A stretch of 64,000 nt of DNA. Origin: Chitinophagaceae bacterium. GTDB taxonomy: Bacteria; Bacteroidota; Bacteroidia; Chitinophagales; Chitinophagaceae. The notes beneath the pieces were generated by a model, which was not told where the DNA came from, searched no databases, and saw only the letters and a program-made list of their open reading frames with translations. The position numbers and the translations under genes were made by a program. Positions 18,203 to 27,839 of the stretch are shown here, one piece after another. Position 1 is the first letter of the stretch. Every line of letters begins with the position of its first letter. The stretch covers positions 1 through 64,000 of the forward strand of contig CANNJE010000003.1 of the NCBI GenBank assembly GCA_947504605.1, written 5' to 3'.

Positions 18203-19519
18203 ATGTTGTATCACTTATTTGATTGGCTCACAAAAGAAAACTTCCGGTTCCCGGGAAGTGGGCTTTTTCAATTTATTAGTTTCAGGGTGATGCTGGCGTT
18301 GATATTGTCATTGGTAATAACAACGGTGTATGGAAAAAAGCTCATCAGTTTTCTGCAAAAAAAGCAGTTAGGCGAAACTGTAAGGGATCTGGGCCTTGCG
18401 GGTGAGCAGCAGAAAAAAGGAACACCAACCATGGGAGGAATTATTATCATACTAGCAATCATTATACCCACGTTGTTACTAGCCAATTTGGATAAAGTAT
18501 ACATCCGCCTGATGTTATTATGCACGGTATGGCTGGGAACTATTGGTTTTATAGACGACTATCTTAAAATAAGAGCAAGGAAAATTGCGAAGGAAAAAGG
18601 AATAAATTATAAAAAAACTGATGCGGATGGCCTTGCAGGGAGATTTAAAATATTTGGACAGGTAATGTTAGGGATAATTGTGGGAGCTACTTTATATTTT
18701 AATCAAAGCGTAGTAGTGCAGCGAGAAGTATATAATCCGGATTTTTCTTTGGTTAAAGACTCTGTTTTAAGGCAAGGAGAAAAATTAATGAGTGATTCAT
18801 TTAATATCGTTTCTATTGATGGCAAAAAACATCTTTTTGTAAAAGTAAAATCCCCCATAACAACAATTCCATTTGTAAAAAATCATGAATTTAATTATGC
18901 TAAGCTATTACCTAAAGGCTTGCAGGATTATACCTATATACTATACATTATTATTGTAATTTTTATAGTAACTGCTGTAAGTAACGGTGCTAATATTACT
19001 GATGGGTTGGATGGCTTGGCAACGGGTGTATGCGCTACCATAGGGATTTGTCTGGGCATATTTGCTTATGTAAGTGGCAATATCAAGTTTGCCGAATACC
19101 TTAATATTATGTATATCCCCAATCTTGGAGAGCTTAGCATTTTTATTGCTGCCTTTGTGGGGGCCTGTATTGGATTTTTATGGTACAATTCTTATCCGGC
19201 GCAGGTTTTTATGGGAGATACAGGAAGCCTTGCACTTGGAGGTATAATTGCATCCCTGGCAATTATTGTTCGTAAAGAATTATTGATACCAATTTTTTGC
19301 CTGGTGTTTTTTGTAGAGTTGCTGAGTGTGATGATACAGGTAAGTTATTTTAAATATACCAAACGAAAATATGGAGAAGGGAAGAGGGTTTTCTTAATGA
19401 GTCCTCTGCATCACCATTATCAAAAGTTGGGATATCATGAAAGTAAAATTGCAGTACGTTTCTGGATTATAACAATATTGTGCGTTGCGATGGCTATTGT
19501 TACTTTAAAGTTACGTTGA
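18203..19519 (+). CDS. mraY: phospho-N-acetylmuramoyl-pentapeptide-transferase
   Basis: Integral membrane enzyme transferring phospho-MurNAc-pentapeptide to undecaprenyl phosphate to make lipid [19 protein letters not shown] (catalytic Asp pair), the [10 protein letters not shown] motif, the [12 protein letters not shown] motif and [11 protein letters not shown] are all present. At 438 residues it is about 70-80 longer than E. coli MraY. The extra material is mainly a polar segment at about residues 172-232 (from QREVYNPDF to KNHEFN), an insertion common in Bacteroidota. Confidence 0.97.
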   Translation: MLYHLFDWLTKENFRFPGSGLFQFISFRVMLALILSLVITTVYGKKLISFLQKKQLGETVRDLGLAGEQQKKGTPTMGGIIIILAIIIPTLLLANLDKVYIRLMLLCTVWLGTIGFIDDYLKIRARKIAKEKGINYKKTDADGLAGRFKIFGQVMLGIIVGATLYFNQSVVVQREVYNPDFSLVKDSVLRQGEKLMSDSFNIVSIDGKKHLFVKVKSPITTIPFVKNHEFNYAKLLPKGLQDYTYILYIIIVIFIVTAVSNGANITDGLDGLATGVCATIGICLGIFAYVSGNIKFAEYLNIMYIPNLGELSIFIAAFVGACIGFLWYNSYPAQVFMGDTGSLALGGIIASLAIIVRKELLIPIFCLVFFVELLSVMIQVSYFKYTKRKYGEGKRVFLMSPLHHHYQKLGYHESKIAVRFWIITILCVAMAIVTLKLR

Positions 19520-19531
19520 CAAATGATTTTT

Positions 19532-19571
19532 GAAAAACCGCTAACTGTTTAAATCTGAACGTTAGTTTTTC
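19532..19571 (+). other. imperfect hairpin after mraY
   Basis: GAAAAA(CCG)CTAAC (19532-19545) pairs with GTTAGTTTTTC (19561-19571), with a 3-nt bulge and a 15-nt loop, 13 bp after the mraY stop. It may be an attenuator or weak terminator inside the cluster. Confidence 0.4.
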
Positions 19572-19622
19572 AATCATCAAAAGTCTTAATATCTGTGAAA
19601 CCAAATTGGCCGATTAAATGCC

Positions 19623-19710
19623 ATACTGTTGAAGAGCCTTTTTTTAATTAAGCCACGGGAATAAATGTTGTCCTGTAATCTTAATACTGTTGAAAAACCT
19701 TTTTATTTTA
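19623..19710 (+). repeat. imperfect direct repeat in the mraY-murD gap
   Basis: ATACTGTTGAAGAGCCTTTT (from 19623) and ATACTGTTGAAAAACCTTTT (from 19684) are near-copies at a 61-bp interval. They occupy the 259-bp gap between mraY and murD, which also holds a CACTAAT/ATTAGTG inverted repeat at 19715-19730. This gap is the best candidate for an internal promoter of the cluster. No ORF is present. Confidence 0.4.
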
Positions 19711-19778
19711 AAAGCACTAATGTATTAGTGTTTGTAAAACGTACGATGTTGAAATCTATTGTGTAAAGTTTAAATAGA

Positions 19779-21119
19779 ATGAAAAAAAGCATTGTTATAC
19801 TTGGGGCAGCAGAAAGCGGAGTAGGTGCAGCCATTTTGGCAAAGCAAAAAGGTTATGATGTTTTTGTGAGTGATGGAGGAAAAATTAACGATCACTTTAA
19901 GGAGGAAATGGTCTTATACAATATTGATTTTGAAGAAGGGAAACATACAGAAGAAAGGATTTTGAATTGTGATGAGGTAATGAAGAGTCCGGGGATTTCG
20001 GAAATGGTTGCGATTGTGAAAAAGATACGTGAAAAGAATATTCCGGTGATAAGCGAAATAGAGCTGGCGTATAGGTATAAAGCCAACAGCATTATCATAG
20101 CAGTTACCGGAAGTAATGGAAAAACTACCACAGCGTCGCTTATCTATCATATTTGCAGGCATGCAGAAAAAGATTGCGCATTGGTGGGAAATATTGGGAT
20201 ATCATTTGCAAAGCAGGTGGCATTGGATCCTAAAAAAATGTATGTAGCAGAGATTAGTTCTTTTCAGTTAGATGATATTAAAACATTCAGGCCGGATGTG
20301 GCAGTATTGACAAACATAACAGAGGATCATTTGGATCGCTACGACTATAAAGTGGAAAATTATATTCATAGCAAATTCAGGATTGCCGAGAACCAACTAG
20401 AGTCTGATGTATTTATTTATAACCTTGACGATCAAACAACAAAAAAATATATAAACAATTATTCTATAAAATCATTACTAGCCCCCATAACCATGAGTAA
20501 AGAACTACCACAAGGAGCCTATCTAGCAAATGCTAAAATGCACCTTAAATGGAAAAATGAAGAAATGCAGATGAGTATAGATGACTTTACATTAAAAGGA
20601 AAACATAATCAGTACAACAGTATGGCTGCAAGTATGGCTGCAACAGCAGTGGATATAAGAAAGGAGAAAATTCGGGAAGCACTACAAACTTTTGAGAGTC
20701 TCGAACACAGGATGGAGCCAGTAAGTGTTATTAAGGGAATCACATTTATTAATGACAGCAAAGCAACCAATGTAAACAGTACCTGGTATGCATTGGAAAG
20801 CATGAACAATCCTGTAATTCTAATTCTGGGTGGCGTAGATAAAGGCAACGACTATAGTTTACTGAAAGAACTTGTACAAGAAAAAGTAAAAGCCATTGTC
20901 TGTATGGGAACAGATAATAGGAAGATTCATGAGGCTTTTGGTGATATCGTTTCACTGATTGTGAATACTGAAAATGCTGCAGATGCTGTACAAGCTGCCT
21001 ATCATTTTGGAAATAAAGGCGATGTGGTATTGTTAAGTCCTGCATGTGCAAGTTTTGATCTTTTTAAAAATTATGAAGACAGAGGAAACCAGTTTAAACA
21101 AGCTGTGAAGGATTTGTAG
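19779..21119 (+). CDS. murD: UDP-N-acetylmuramoylalanine--D-glutamate ligase
   Basis: Cytoplasmic ATP-dependent ligase adding D-Glu to UDP-MurNAc-L-Ala. VILGAAESGVGAAILAKQKGYDV is the N-terminal UDP-binding Rossmann region. TGSNGKTTTASLI is the P-loop, followed by EISSFQL, NITEDHLDRY, INDSKATN and SPACASFDLF, the standard MurD motif series. 446 residues. It starts after a 259-bp non-coding gap, the largest in the cluster, and is followed by ftsW after 10 bp. Confidence 0.97.
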   Translation: MKKSIVILGAAESGVGAAILAKQKGYDVFVSDGGKINDHFKEEMVLYNIDFEEGKHTEERILNCDEVMKSPGISEMVAIVKKIREKNIPVISEIELAYRYKANSIIIAVTGSNGKTTTASLIYHICRHAEKDCALVGNIGISFAKQVALDPKKMYVAEISSFQLDDIKTFRPDVAVLTNITEDHLDRYDYKVENYIHSKFRIAENQLESDVFIYNLDDQTTKKYINNYSIKSLLAPITMSKELPQGAYLANAKMHLKWKNEEMQMSIDDFTLKGKHNQYNSMAASMAATAVDIRKEKIREALQTFESLEHRMEPVSVIKGITFINDSKATNVNSTWYALESMNNPVILILGGVDKGNDYSLLKELVQEKVKAIVCMGTDNRKIHEAFGDIVSLIVNTENAADAVQAAYHFGNKGDVVLLSPACASFDLFKNYEDRGNQFKQAVKDL

Positions 21120-21129
21120 AAAGGTTTTA

Positions 21130-22431
21130 ATGGCAGAATATAAAACGATATTAAATGAAATTTTTGGCACTTCACAAAATGAAGAGGCCGCAACGAATTC
21201 GCCCTTTGGTCGATTAGGGGGAGTGGATAGTTTTGTGCAAAAAACCAAAGGAGATCGGGTGATCTGGGCAATTGTTGTTTTACTTACGCTTGCCAGTTTA
21301 TTGCTCGTTTATAGCAGTACTGGTTCGCTGGCATATCGCATGAGTAAGAGCACGGAGAGTTATTTGTTTAAACAATTTGCATTTATCATTCTCGGAATAA
21401 TCGTAATATACTGGGCACACAGAATTAATTATACTATTTATTCGAAAGTAGCCAAAGTGTTGTTTATTATTTCAATACCATTATTATTATACACGTTGTT
21501 TTTTGGAGTACAGTTAAATGCAGGAAGCCGGTGGATAAAACTACCGGTGATCAATATGACTTTTCAAACATCAGATCTTGCAAAATTGGCTTTGTTTATG
21601 TACATGAGCAGGCTGCTGAGTCGCAAGCAATTGGTAATTAAGGATTTTAAAAATGGGTTTTTACCAATCATTATTCCGGTAGCAATTATTTGTGTTCTTA
21701 TAGCTCCAGCAAATTTATCTACGGCAATTTTAATTGGAGGCACCAGTATTTTACTCATGTTTATTGGAAGGGTGAGCACGAAACATATTCTTGCAACGAT
21801 AGGCATTGCTTTGATACCAGTTGTGTTTCTCTTAACCATTGCTGTAACTACTTATGATAAAGATGCTGGAGAAAGTAAAAAATTACCTGCCATTTTATCT
21901 GCGGGGCGTATTCCAACATGGGTGAGCAGAATACAAACTTTTGTATACAGCAAAAAGGAAGATGACAATGAAAAATTGTACCAGATAAATCAGGCAAAAA
22001 TTGCCATTGCAAACGGAGGTTGGATGGGTAGGGGACCTGGCAATAGTCAGGCACGGAATTTTTTACCACATAGTTATAGTGATTTTATTTATGCTATTAT
22101 TATCGAAGAGTATGGATTAGTAGGAGGGGCTGCGGTTATTTTTATTTACCTGCTTTTTTTGTTGAGATGTATACGCATTTATCGAAAATGCCCATATGCA
22201 TTTGGAGCATTTTTGGCACTTGCACTCAGTTTTATGTTGGTAATTCAGGCAATGGCAAATATGGCGGTAAATGTAAACCTGTTTCCAAATACAGGTGTAA
22301 CACTTCCGCTGATTAGTATGGGAGGAAGCAGCTTTTTATTTACTTGTTTATCCATAGGAATCATTTTAAGTGTAGCAAGAAACGTAGAACAACAAGAAGG
22401 CCAGGTGGCTGCAATAGCAGTTGAAAAATAA
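21130..22431 (+). CDS. ftsW: FtsW/RodA/SpoVE-family peptidoglycan glycosyltransferase
   Basis: SEDS-family polymerase of septal glycan strands, working with FtsI. A cytoplasmic tail of about 45 residues precedes about 10 membrane helices beginning VIWAIVVLLTLASLLLVYSS. ANLSTAILIGGTSILLMFIG, GGWMGRGPGNSQ, YAIIIEEYGLVGG and the C-terminal NTGVTLPLISMGGSS are diagnostic SEDS segments. The cluster context between murD and murG favours FtsW over RodA. Confidence 0.96.
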   Translation: MAEYKTILNEIFGTSQNEEAATNSPFGRLGGVDSFVQKTKGDRVIWAIVVLLTLASLLLVYSSTGSLAYRMSKSTESYLFKQFAFIILGIIVIYWAHRINYTIYSKVAKVLFIISIPLLLYTLFFGVQLNAGSRWIKLPVINMTFQTSDLAKLALFMYMSRLLSRKQLVIKDFKNGFLPIIIPVAIICVLIAPANLSTAILIGGTSILLMFIGRVSTKHILATIGIALIPVVFLLTIAVTTYDKDAGESKKLPAILSAGRIPTWVSRIQTFVYSKKEDDNEKLYQINQAKIAIANGGWMGRGPGNSQARNFLPHSYSDFIYAIIIEEYGLVGGAAVIFIYLLFLLRCIRIYRKCPYAFGAFLALALSFMLVIQAMANMAVNVNLFPNTGVTLPLISMGGSSFLFTCLSIGIILSVARNVEQQEGQVAAIAVEK

Positions 22432-22436
22432 ATTTT

Positions 22437-22479
22437 AGTGAGCCATATCACAATGTTCAACATTGATGTGTCACTCACT
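22437..22479 (+). other. hairpin-forming leader between ftsW and murG
   Basis: AGTGAG (22437-22442) and CTCACT (22474-22479) bracket an inner CAATGTT-C-AACATTG inverted repeat, 16 bp before the murG start. It is not followed by a T run. Confidence 0.35.
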
Positions 22480-22495
22480 TTAACACTAACAAAAC

Positions 22496-23647
22496 ATGAG
22501 CAGTGAAATAAACATAAAAGATTTTCAGGTTTCCGATTTGGGAACTGTAAATCGAATTGTCATTGCAGGAGGAGGAACAGGCGGTCATATTTTTCCAGCT
22601 ATTGCAATAGCAAATGCAATAAAAAAAATAGCGCCTCAAACTCAAATACTTTTTGTAGGGGCATCTGGGAAAATGGAAATGGAAAAAGTGCCTCAGGCGG
22701 GATATGAAATTAAAGGAATTGATATCGCAGGTTTTAACAGAAGTTCTTTGATTAAAAATATTGGGCTGCCATTTAAGCTTGTTAAAAGTTTTTTTCAGGT
22801 AGCTGGAATTATTAAAAACTTTAAGCCAACAGCAGTGATTGGTGTGGGAGGTTATTCAAGCTTTCCTGTGTTGCGATATGCTCAAAGCAAAGGCATACCC
22901 ACATTTATACATGAGAGTAATTCTTTTGCCGGAAAGAGTAATATCCTTTTGGGTAAAAAAGCTACCAGGGTATTCACCTCTGGGAATGGAATGGAAAAGT
23001 TCTTTTCTGCAAATAAGTTGACAGTTTCTGGTAACCCGGTAAGGCAAAGTATTGTAGCAAGCAAATTGTCAAAAGATGAAGCGTTGATTTTTTTTGGATT
23101 AAGCGCTGGCAAAAAAGTGGTTTTAAGTATTGGAGGAAGTTTGGGGGCAAAAAGTATTAATGAAGCCATTGATAAAGATTTTGATTTGTTTGGACAAAAT
23201 AATTTGCAATTGATTTGGCAAACAGGAAAGCCTTACAAAGAAAAAGCGATAGGTCGGGCAGTTGGTAAGGACTATGTTTTTGTAAGTGATTTTATAACAC
23301 AAATGGAATATGCATATGCTGCGGCAGATATAGTTATAAGCAGAAGTGGTGCAATGGCAATTGCAGAATTGTGCGTGGTAAAAAAGCCGGTTTTATTTGT
23401 TCCTTACCCTTTTGCAGCAGAAGATCATCAAACAGCAAATGCAAAAACTTTGGTAAATAAGCAGGCTGCAAAAATGATTTTGGATAATGAAGCGTTAGAA
23501 ATGCTGGTTCCTTCTGTAATAGAACTTTCAAAGGATATTCTATTGCAGAACAGGTTGAAGGAAAATATAGCAAAGTTCGCAGTGACCGATGCTGACGTTA
23601 AAATTGCTGAAGAGATTTTGGAAATTTTAAGTAATAGTTCAAACTAA
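22496..23647 (+). CDS. murG: undecaprenyldiphospho-muramoylpentapeptide beta-N-acetylglucosaminyltransferase
   Basis: GT28 glycosyltransferase on the inner face of the membrane that converts lipid I to lipid II. The glycine-rich loop GGTGGHIFPAIAIANAI is near residue 25. HESNSFAGKSN and the second G-loop SIGGSLGAKSINEA follow, and FVPYPFAAEDHQTANA is the donor-binding motif. About 20 extra residues precede the first G-loop. 383 residues. murC follows after 30 bp. Confidence 0.97.
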   Translation: MSSEINIKDFQVSDLGTVNRIVIAGGGTGGHIFPAIAIANAIKKIAPQTQILFVGASGKMEMEKVPQAGYEIKGIDIAGFNRSSLIKNIGLPFKLVKSFFQVAGIIKNFKPTAVIGVGGYSSFPVLRYAQSKGIPTFIHESNSFAGKSNILLGKKATRVFTSGNGMEKFFSANKLTVSGNPVRQSIVASKLSKDEALIFFGLSAGKKVVLSIGGSLGAKSINEAIDKDFDLFGQNNLQLIWQTGKPYKEKAIGRAVGKDYVFVSDFITQMEYAYAAADIVISRSGAMAIAELCVVKKPVLFVPYPFAAEDHQTANAKTLVNKQAAKMILDNEALEMLVPSVIELSKDILLQNRLKENIAKFAVTDADVKIAEEILEILSNSSN

Positions 23648-23677
23648 ATAAAAAATAAAAGTATTGCAGTTAATTAA

Positions 23678-25084
23678 ATGACAGCACTTAATAAAATACC
23701 ATCAGCAGTAAATGATTCGGCTTCAGGGGAAAGTCTGGAGGGGTCAGTTTACTTTCTAGGAATTGGTGGTATTGGAATGAGTGCATTGGCAAGATATTTT
23801 AACAGTAAGGGTGTTAAAGTAAGCGGATATGATAAAACGGCTACAACCCTCACACGGCAATTAGAAAAAGAAGGAATGCAAATACATTATGAAGATAATG
23901 TACAGCTCATTGACAAAGAGGCAAAAATTGTAGTGTATACGCCTGCTATTCCTGCATCTCATGCCGAACTAAATTATTACAGAGATAATCATTATAGTTT
24001 GCTAAAACGCAGTGATGTATTGGGGTTAGTTACCAAACGTAATTTTAATATTTGTGTAGCTGGAACTCATGGCAAAACAACCACCAGTGCTATGGTTGCT
24101 CATATTTTAAGAGATAGTGGTTATGGTTGTAATGCTTTTTTAGGTGGAATTGCAAGTAATTATAACAGTAATTTTTGGGGTAGTGAGAAAAATGTATGTG
24201 TAGCAGAAGCTGATGAATATGACCGTAGCTTTTTAAAATTAACTCCGGATGTAGCAGTGATTACGTCTATGGATGCGGATCACTTGGATATTTATGGCAC
24301 AGAAGAAAATATGCAGGATGCATTTGTAGCATTTACAAAAAAGATTAAAGCAGGAGGATTGCTTATTAGCAAAAAAGGATTAATAAGGGCTGGTGATTTT
24401 GTAGCGACGAATAAAATGACTTACGCAGCCAATGATACTGGAGCTGATATTTATGCAACACAAGTAACTATAAAAAACGGCAGTTATTTTTTTGATGTTG
24501 TTATAAGCGATAGGGTTATTAAGGATGTGGAATTGAACATGGGCGGTCAACATAATATTGAAAATGCGATTGCAGCCATTGCTGTTGCAGCATATCTTAA
24601 TATTGATGAACTTAAAATTAAAAAAGCAGTAGCCTCATTCGCTGGAGTGAAAAGAAGATTTGAATATATCATCAAAAGTGAAGACGTGGTAATGATCGAT
24701 GATTATGCACATCATCCCGAAGAATTGAGAGCATTGATTAATGGCGCAAAAGAATTGTTTCCGACAAAAAAATGTACAGTGGTATTTCAGCCACACCTGT
24801 TTAGTCGTACAAAAGATCTTGCAGATGGTTTTGCAGAAGTGCTAAGTCTTTCAGATGAAACTATTTTGTTGCCAATATACCCTGCCAGGGAATTGCCTGT
24901 GCCGGGTGTGAGTAGTCAATTGATTTTGGATAAAATGGCCGGTAGTCATAATTCAATAAAGGAAAAAGAAGTATTACTGGAATGGGTAAAAGAAAATAAA
25001 GTGGAACTATTTATTACAAGTGGAGCAGGAGATATTGACACACTTGTAGAGCCAATAAAAAAAAGTATAAATAACAGAAAGTGA
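23678..25084 (+). CDS. murC: UDP-N-acetylmuramate--L-alanine ligase
   Basis: Cytoplasmic ligase adding L-Ala to UDP-MurNAc. YFLGIGGIGMSALARYF is the N-terminal nucleotide-binding motif, AGTHGKTTTSAMVAHIL the P-loop, and EADEYDRSFLKL, DDYAHHPEELRA and VFQPHLFSRTKDL the remaining Mur ligase motifs. 468 residues. The last four bases overlap the GTG start of ftsQ (GTGA), indicating translational coupling. Confidence 0.97.
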   Translation: MTALNKIPSAVNDSASGESLEGSVYFLGIGGIGMSALARYFNSKGVKVSGYDKTATTLTRQLEKEGMQIHYEDNVQLIDKEAKIVVYTPAIPASHAELNYYRDNHYSLLKRSDVLGLVTKRNFNICVAGTHGKTTTSAMVAHILRDSGYGCNAFLGGIASNYNSNFWGSEKNVCVAEADEYDRSFLKLTPDVAVITSMDADHLDIYGTEENMQDAFVAFTKKIKAGGLLISKKGLIRAGDFVATNKMTYAANDTGADIYATQVTIKNGSYFFDVVISDRVIKDVELNMGGQHNIENAIAAIAVAAYLNIDELKIKKAVASFAGVKRRFEYIIKSEDVVMIDDYAHHPEELRALINGAKELFPTKKCTVVFQPHLFSRTKDLADGFAEVLSLSDETILLPIYPARELPVPGVSSQLILDKMAGSHNSIKEKEVLLEWVKENKVELFITSGAGDIDTLVEPIKKSINNRK

Positions 25085-26193
25085 ACAGGCCTAAATTAAG
25101 TATCAAAAAAATATTATTTACCATCCTGTGGTTATTCATAGGGGTGAGTGGTGTTGTGTTACTGGTAGCAGCTGTAAGGAGTAAGAATGAAAAAATCTGT
25201 AAAGGCATAGAAATAGAAATCAGTGGTGTTAGTAATAATTTTTTTATTGACAAGGCAGATGTACTCAGTATTGTTAAAAATTTTGCAGGCGGAATTCCTA
25301 AAGGGAAAACATTGAATGCATTTAATCTTGGTGCTATTGAAAGTAATCTTGAAAAAAATGTTTGGATAAAAAATGCAGAATTATTCTTTGATAATAATGA
25401 TTTGCTTAGAGTGTCAGTAGATGAACGGGAGCCAGTGGCAAGAATATTTTCAAAAAGTGGAGCAAGTTTTTATATAGACAGCAGTTTGATGGTTTTGCCA
25501 CTTAGCGAAAAATTTTCTGCAAGGTTGCCGATGTTTACAGGATTTGAGCATAATCCAGGTTTTTTATCAAAGGCAGACACCGTTCTTTTGACAAGTGTGA
25601 AGGAACTGAGTTTAGCCCTGCAGGCGGATAGTTTTTTAATGGCTATGATCGACCAGGTAGACATTACTGCACAAAATAATTTTGAACTGATTCCTAAAAT
25701 TGGAAATCAATTGATAGTTTTTGGAAATGCTGAAGATGTTTCTGAAAAATTAAATAAGCTGCGTTTGTTTTACAAATCTGTAATTACAACTGCAGGCTGG
25801 AGCAAATACAGTGTAATTAACCTGCAATATAAAAACCAGATTGTTGCTAAAATTAAGGATGCCGCTGATAAGTCTTCTGATTCTCTGCGAGCTTTACAGA
25901 TTATGCAGATTATTGCAGAAAGATCGGCAATGCAAGCTGCAGACTCTATGCAATTTTTTACACAGACTATAGAGCGGCCAACAACAGATAGCACAATGAT
26001 TCAGCAGTCTGTGCAAAGAGAAGATGAGCCGGAGCAAGCAACAGGAAATATAGAAATGCCTGCTGCAGCATCAACAAACCCCGGAAATAAAATTGTACAA
26101 CCATTGAAGCAAGATTTTAAAAATACAGCAGCACCTAAAAAAATACCGGTAGTAAAGCCTCCTGTACAAAAGCCTAAGGCAGTGATGAATTAG
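25081..26193 (+). CDS. ftsQ: cell division protein FtsQ
   Basis: Bitopic divisome protein: a short cytoplasmic tail, one membrane helix (ILFTILWLFIGVSGVVLLVAAV), then a POTRA domain (EIEISGVSNNFFIDKADVLSIV) and an FtsQ domain (VWIKNAELFFDNNDLLRVSVDEREPVARI). The GTG start overlaps murC by 4 bp. At 370 residues it is longer than usual: after about residue 262 there is a polar tail rich in Gln, Pro, Thr and Lys that looks disordered (periplasmic). ftsA follows after 149 bp. Confidence 0.93.
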   Translation: MNRPKLSIKKILFTILWLFIGVSGVVLLVAAVRSKNEKICKGIEIEISGVSNNFFIDKADVLSIVKNFAGGIPKGKTLNAFNLGAIESNLEKNVWIKNAELFFDNNDLLRVSVDEREPVARIFSKSGASFYIDSSLMVLPLSEKFSARLPMFTGFEHNPGFLSKADTVLLTSVKELSLALQADSFLMAMIDQVDITAQNNFELIPKIGNQLIVFGNAEDVSEKLNKLRLFYKSVITTAGWSKYSVINLQYKNQIVAKIKDAADKSSDSLRALQIMQIIAERSAMQAADSMQFFTQTIERPTTDSTMIQQSVQREDEPEQATGNIEMPAAASTNPGNKIVQPLKQDFKNTAAPKKIPVVKPPVQKPKAVMN

Positions 26194-26342
26194 AGATTTT
26201 AGAAATGTTGCGGATGTAATTGAATGTTTAAAAATGAATTAGAAATGCTATTAAATGATGTTTAAAAGCAATGACCAGGAAAAATTAAAAAGACACAACA
26301 CAAACAAACACATATAAACAAACAAACACTAAACTTACAACT

Positions 26343-27701
26343 ATGATTCAGGAACAACCCATTATTGTTGGATTAGATATCGGGACTACAAAAATAGCAG
26401 CGATTGCCGGTCGTAAAAATGAATTCGGCAAACTAGAAATACTCGGTTTTGGACGAGCTAATAGTAATGGAGTGCAGCATGGTATGGTGCTTAACATTGA
26501 CCAAACTATCAAAGCAATTCAAACAGCTCTTGAAAACTGTTATGCTTCCAATCCTAATTTAGTCATCAACGAAGTATATGTTGGTATAGCAGGCCACCAT
26601 ATCAAAAGTCTCCAAACAAGAGGAGATATCGTTCGCCAAAATTTAGATGACGAAATTACACAGGTAGAAATAGACAGGTTGGTGGCAGATCAGTATCGTA
26701 CATATATTCCAGCAGGAGATAAAATTATTGATGTTATTCCACAAGAGTTTACCGTAGATAATTTTCAAAATATACCAAACCCTATTGGTTACAGTGGCGT
26801 AAAAGTGGGAGCCAATTTTCATATTATTACAGGCGACAAGAATGCTATTCGTAACATTAATCGTAGTGTAGAAAAATCTGGATTGGTTACAAAGGATCTG
26901 GTATTGCAACCACTGGCTTCCGCAGCAGCAGTGATGTGCGATCAGGATTTGGAAGCCGGAGTAGCTATAGTAGATATTGGTGGAGGAACTACTGACCTTG
27001 CTGTTTTTTATGAAGGCATTTTAAAACATACAGCGGTTATTCCTTTTGGTGGTGAAAATATTACCAATGATATTAAAACTGGTTTGGGTGTTTTGAAAAC
27101 ACAGGCTGAGCAAATGAAAATACAATTTGGAAGTGCATTGAGTGATGAGGCTAAAGCAAATGCTTTTATCACTATTCCAGGATTGCGTGGTATGGCTCCA
27201 AAAGAAATTTCGGTTAAGAACCTGGCAAATATCATACAAGCACGTATGAGTGAGATTATGGATTTTGTAACCTATCATTTAAAACAGGTAGGATTGGATA
27301 ACCGTATGCTCAATGGGGGTGTAATTCTTACAGGTGGCGGCTCTCAATTAAAACATCTGATCCAATTAACAGAATATGTTACGGGATTAAATGCTAGAAT
27401 TGGTTTCCCTAACGAACATCTAAGTGGTGGACATATAGACGAACTGGCTAAGCCAATGTACAGTACTTGTATTGGTTTGATTTTAAAAGGTTACAATGAT
27501 TATGAGAACAAGAATAAACAAATGGCGCCCAATTTTACCAGAGTAGATCTTTCTAAACAGGCAGAGCAGCCAGTTGAAGAGGTTGAAATAGAGGAAGCAA
27601 ACATTAAAATAAAGCCACGCAAAACATTACATGGTTTTATGGATAAATTTAAAACAAATCTGATTGAATTGTTTAAAGAAGAAGAAGATACAAAGTTTTA
27701 A
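26343..27701 (+). CDS. ftsA: cell division protein FtsA
   Basis: Actin-like ATPase that tethers FtsZ to the membrane. IVGLDIGTTKIAAIAG is phosphate-1, AGVAIVDIGGGTTDLAVF phosphate-2 and GGVILTGGGSQLKHL the adenosine motif, with the SHS2 (1C) insert between. The C-terminal GFMDKFKTNLIELFKEEE is a plausible amphipathic membrane-targeting helix. The leader (about 26270-26342) is A/C-rich and nearly lacks G, so it should be unstructured. Confidence 0.97.
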   Translation: MIQEQPIIVGLDIGTTKIAAIAGRKNEFGKLEILGFGRANSNGVQHGMVLNIDQTIKAIQTALENCYASNPNLVINEVYVGIAGHHIKSLQTRGDIVRQNLDDEITQVEIDRLVADQYRTYIPAGDKIIDVIPQEFTVDNFQNIPNPIGYSGVKVGANFHIITGDKNAIRNINRSVEKSGLVTKDLVLQPLASAAAVMCDQDLEAGVAIVDIGGGTTDLAVFYEGILKHTAVIPFGGENITNDIKTGLGVLKTQAEQMKIQFGSALSDEAKANAFITIPGLRGMAPKEISVKNLANIIQARMSEIMDFVTYHLKQVGLDNRMLNGGVILTGGGSQLKHLIQLTEYVTGLNARIGFPNEHLSGGHIDELAKPMYSTCIGLILKGYNDYENKNKQMAPNFTRVDLSKQAEQPVEEVEIEEANIKIKPRKTLHGFMDKFKTNLIELFKEEEDTKF

Positions 27702-27839
27702 AAGAGCAAAGGAGAATGCGAAATAAAAGAATAGGGAGAACAATAGTAGTTAAATTGAATAAAGAGATGTTAGAACGACAATCACATTAACAACAAGGAA
27801 AAAATAAATACAATACTTACTAACACAAAATATACAAAC

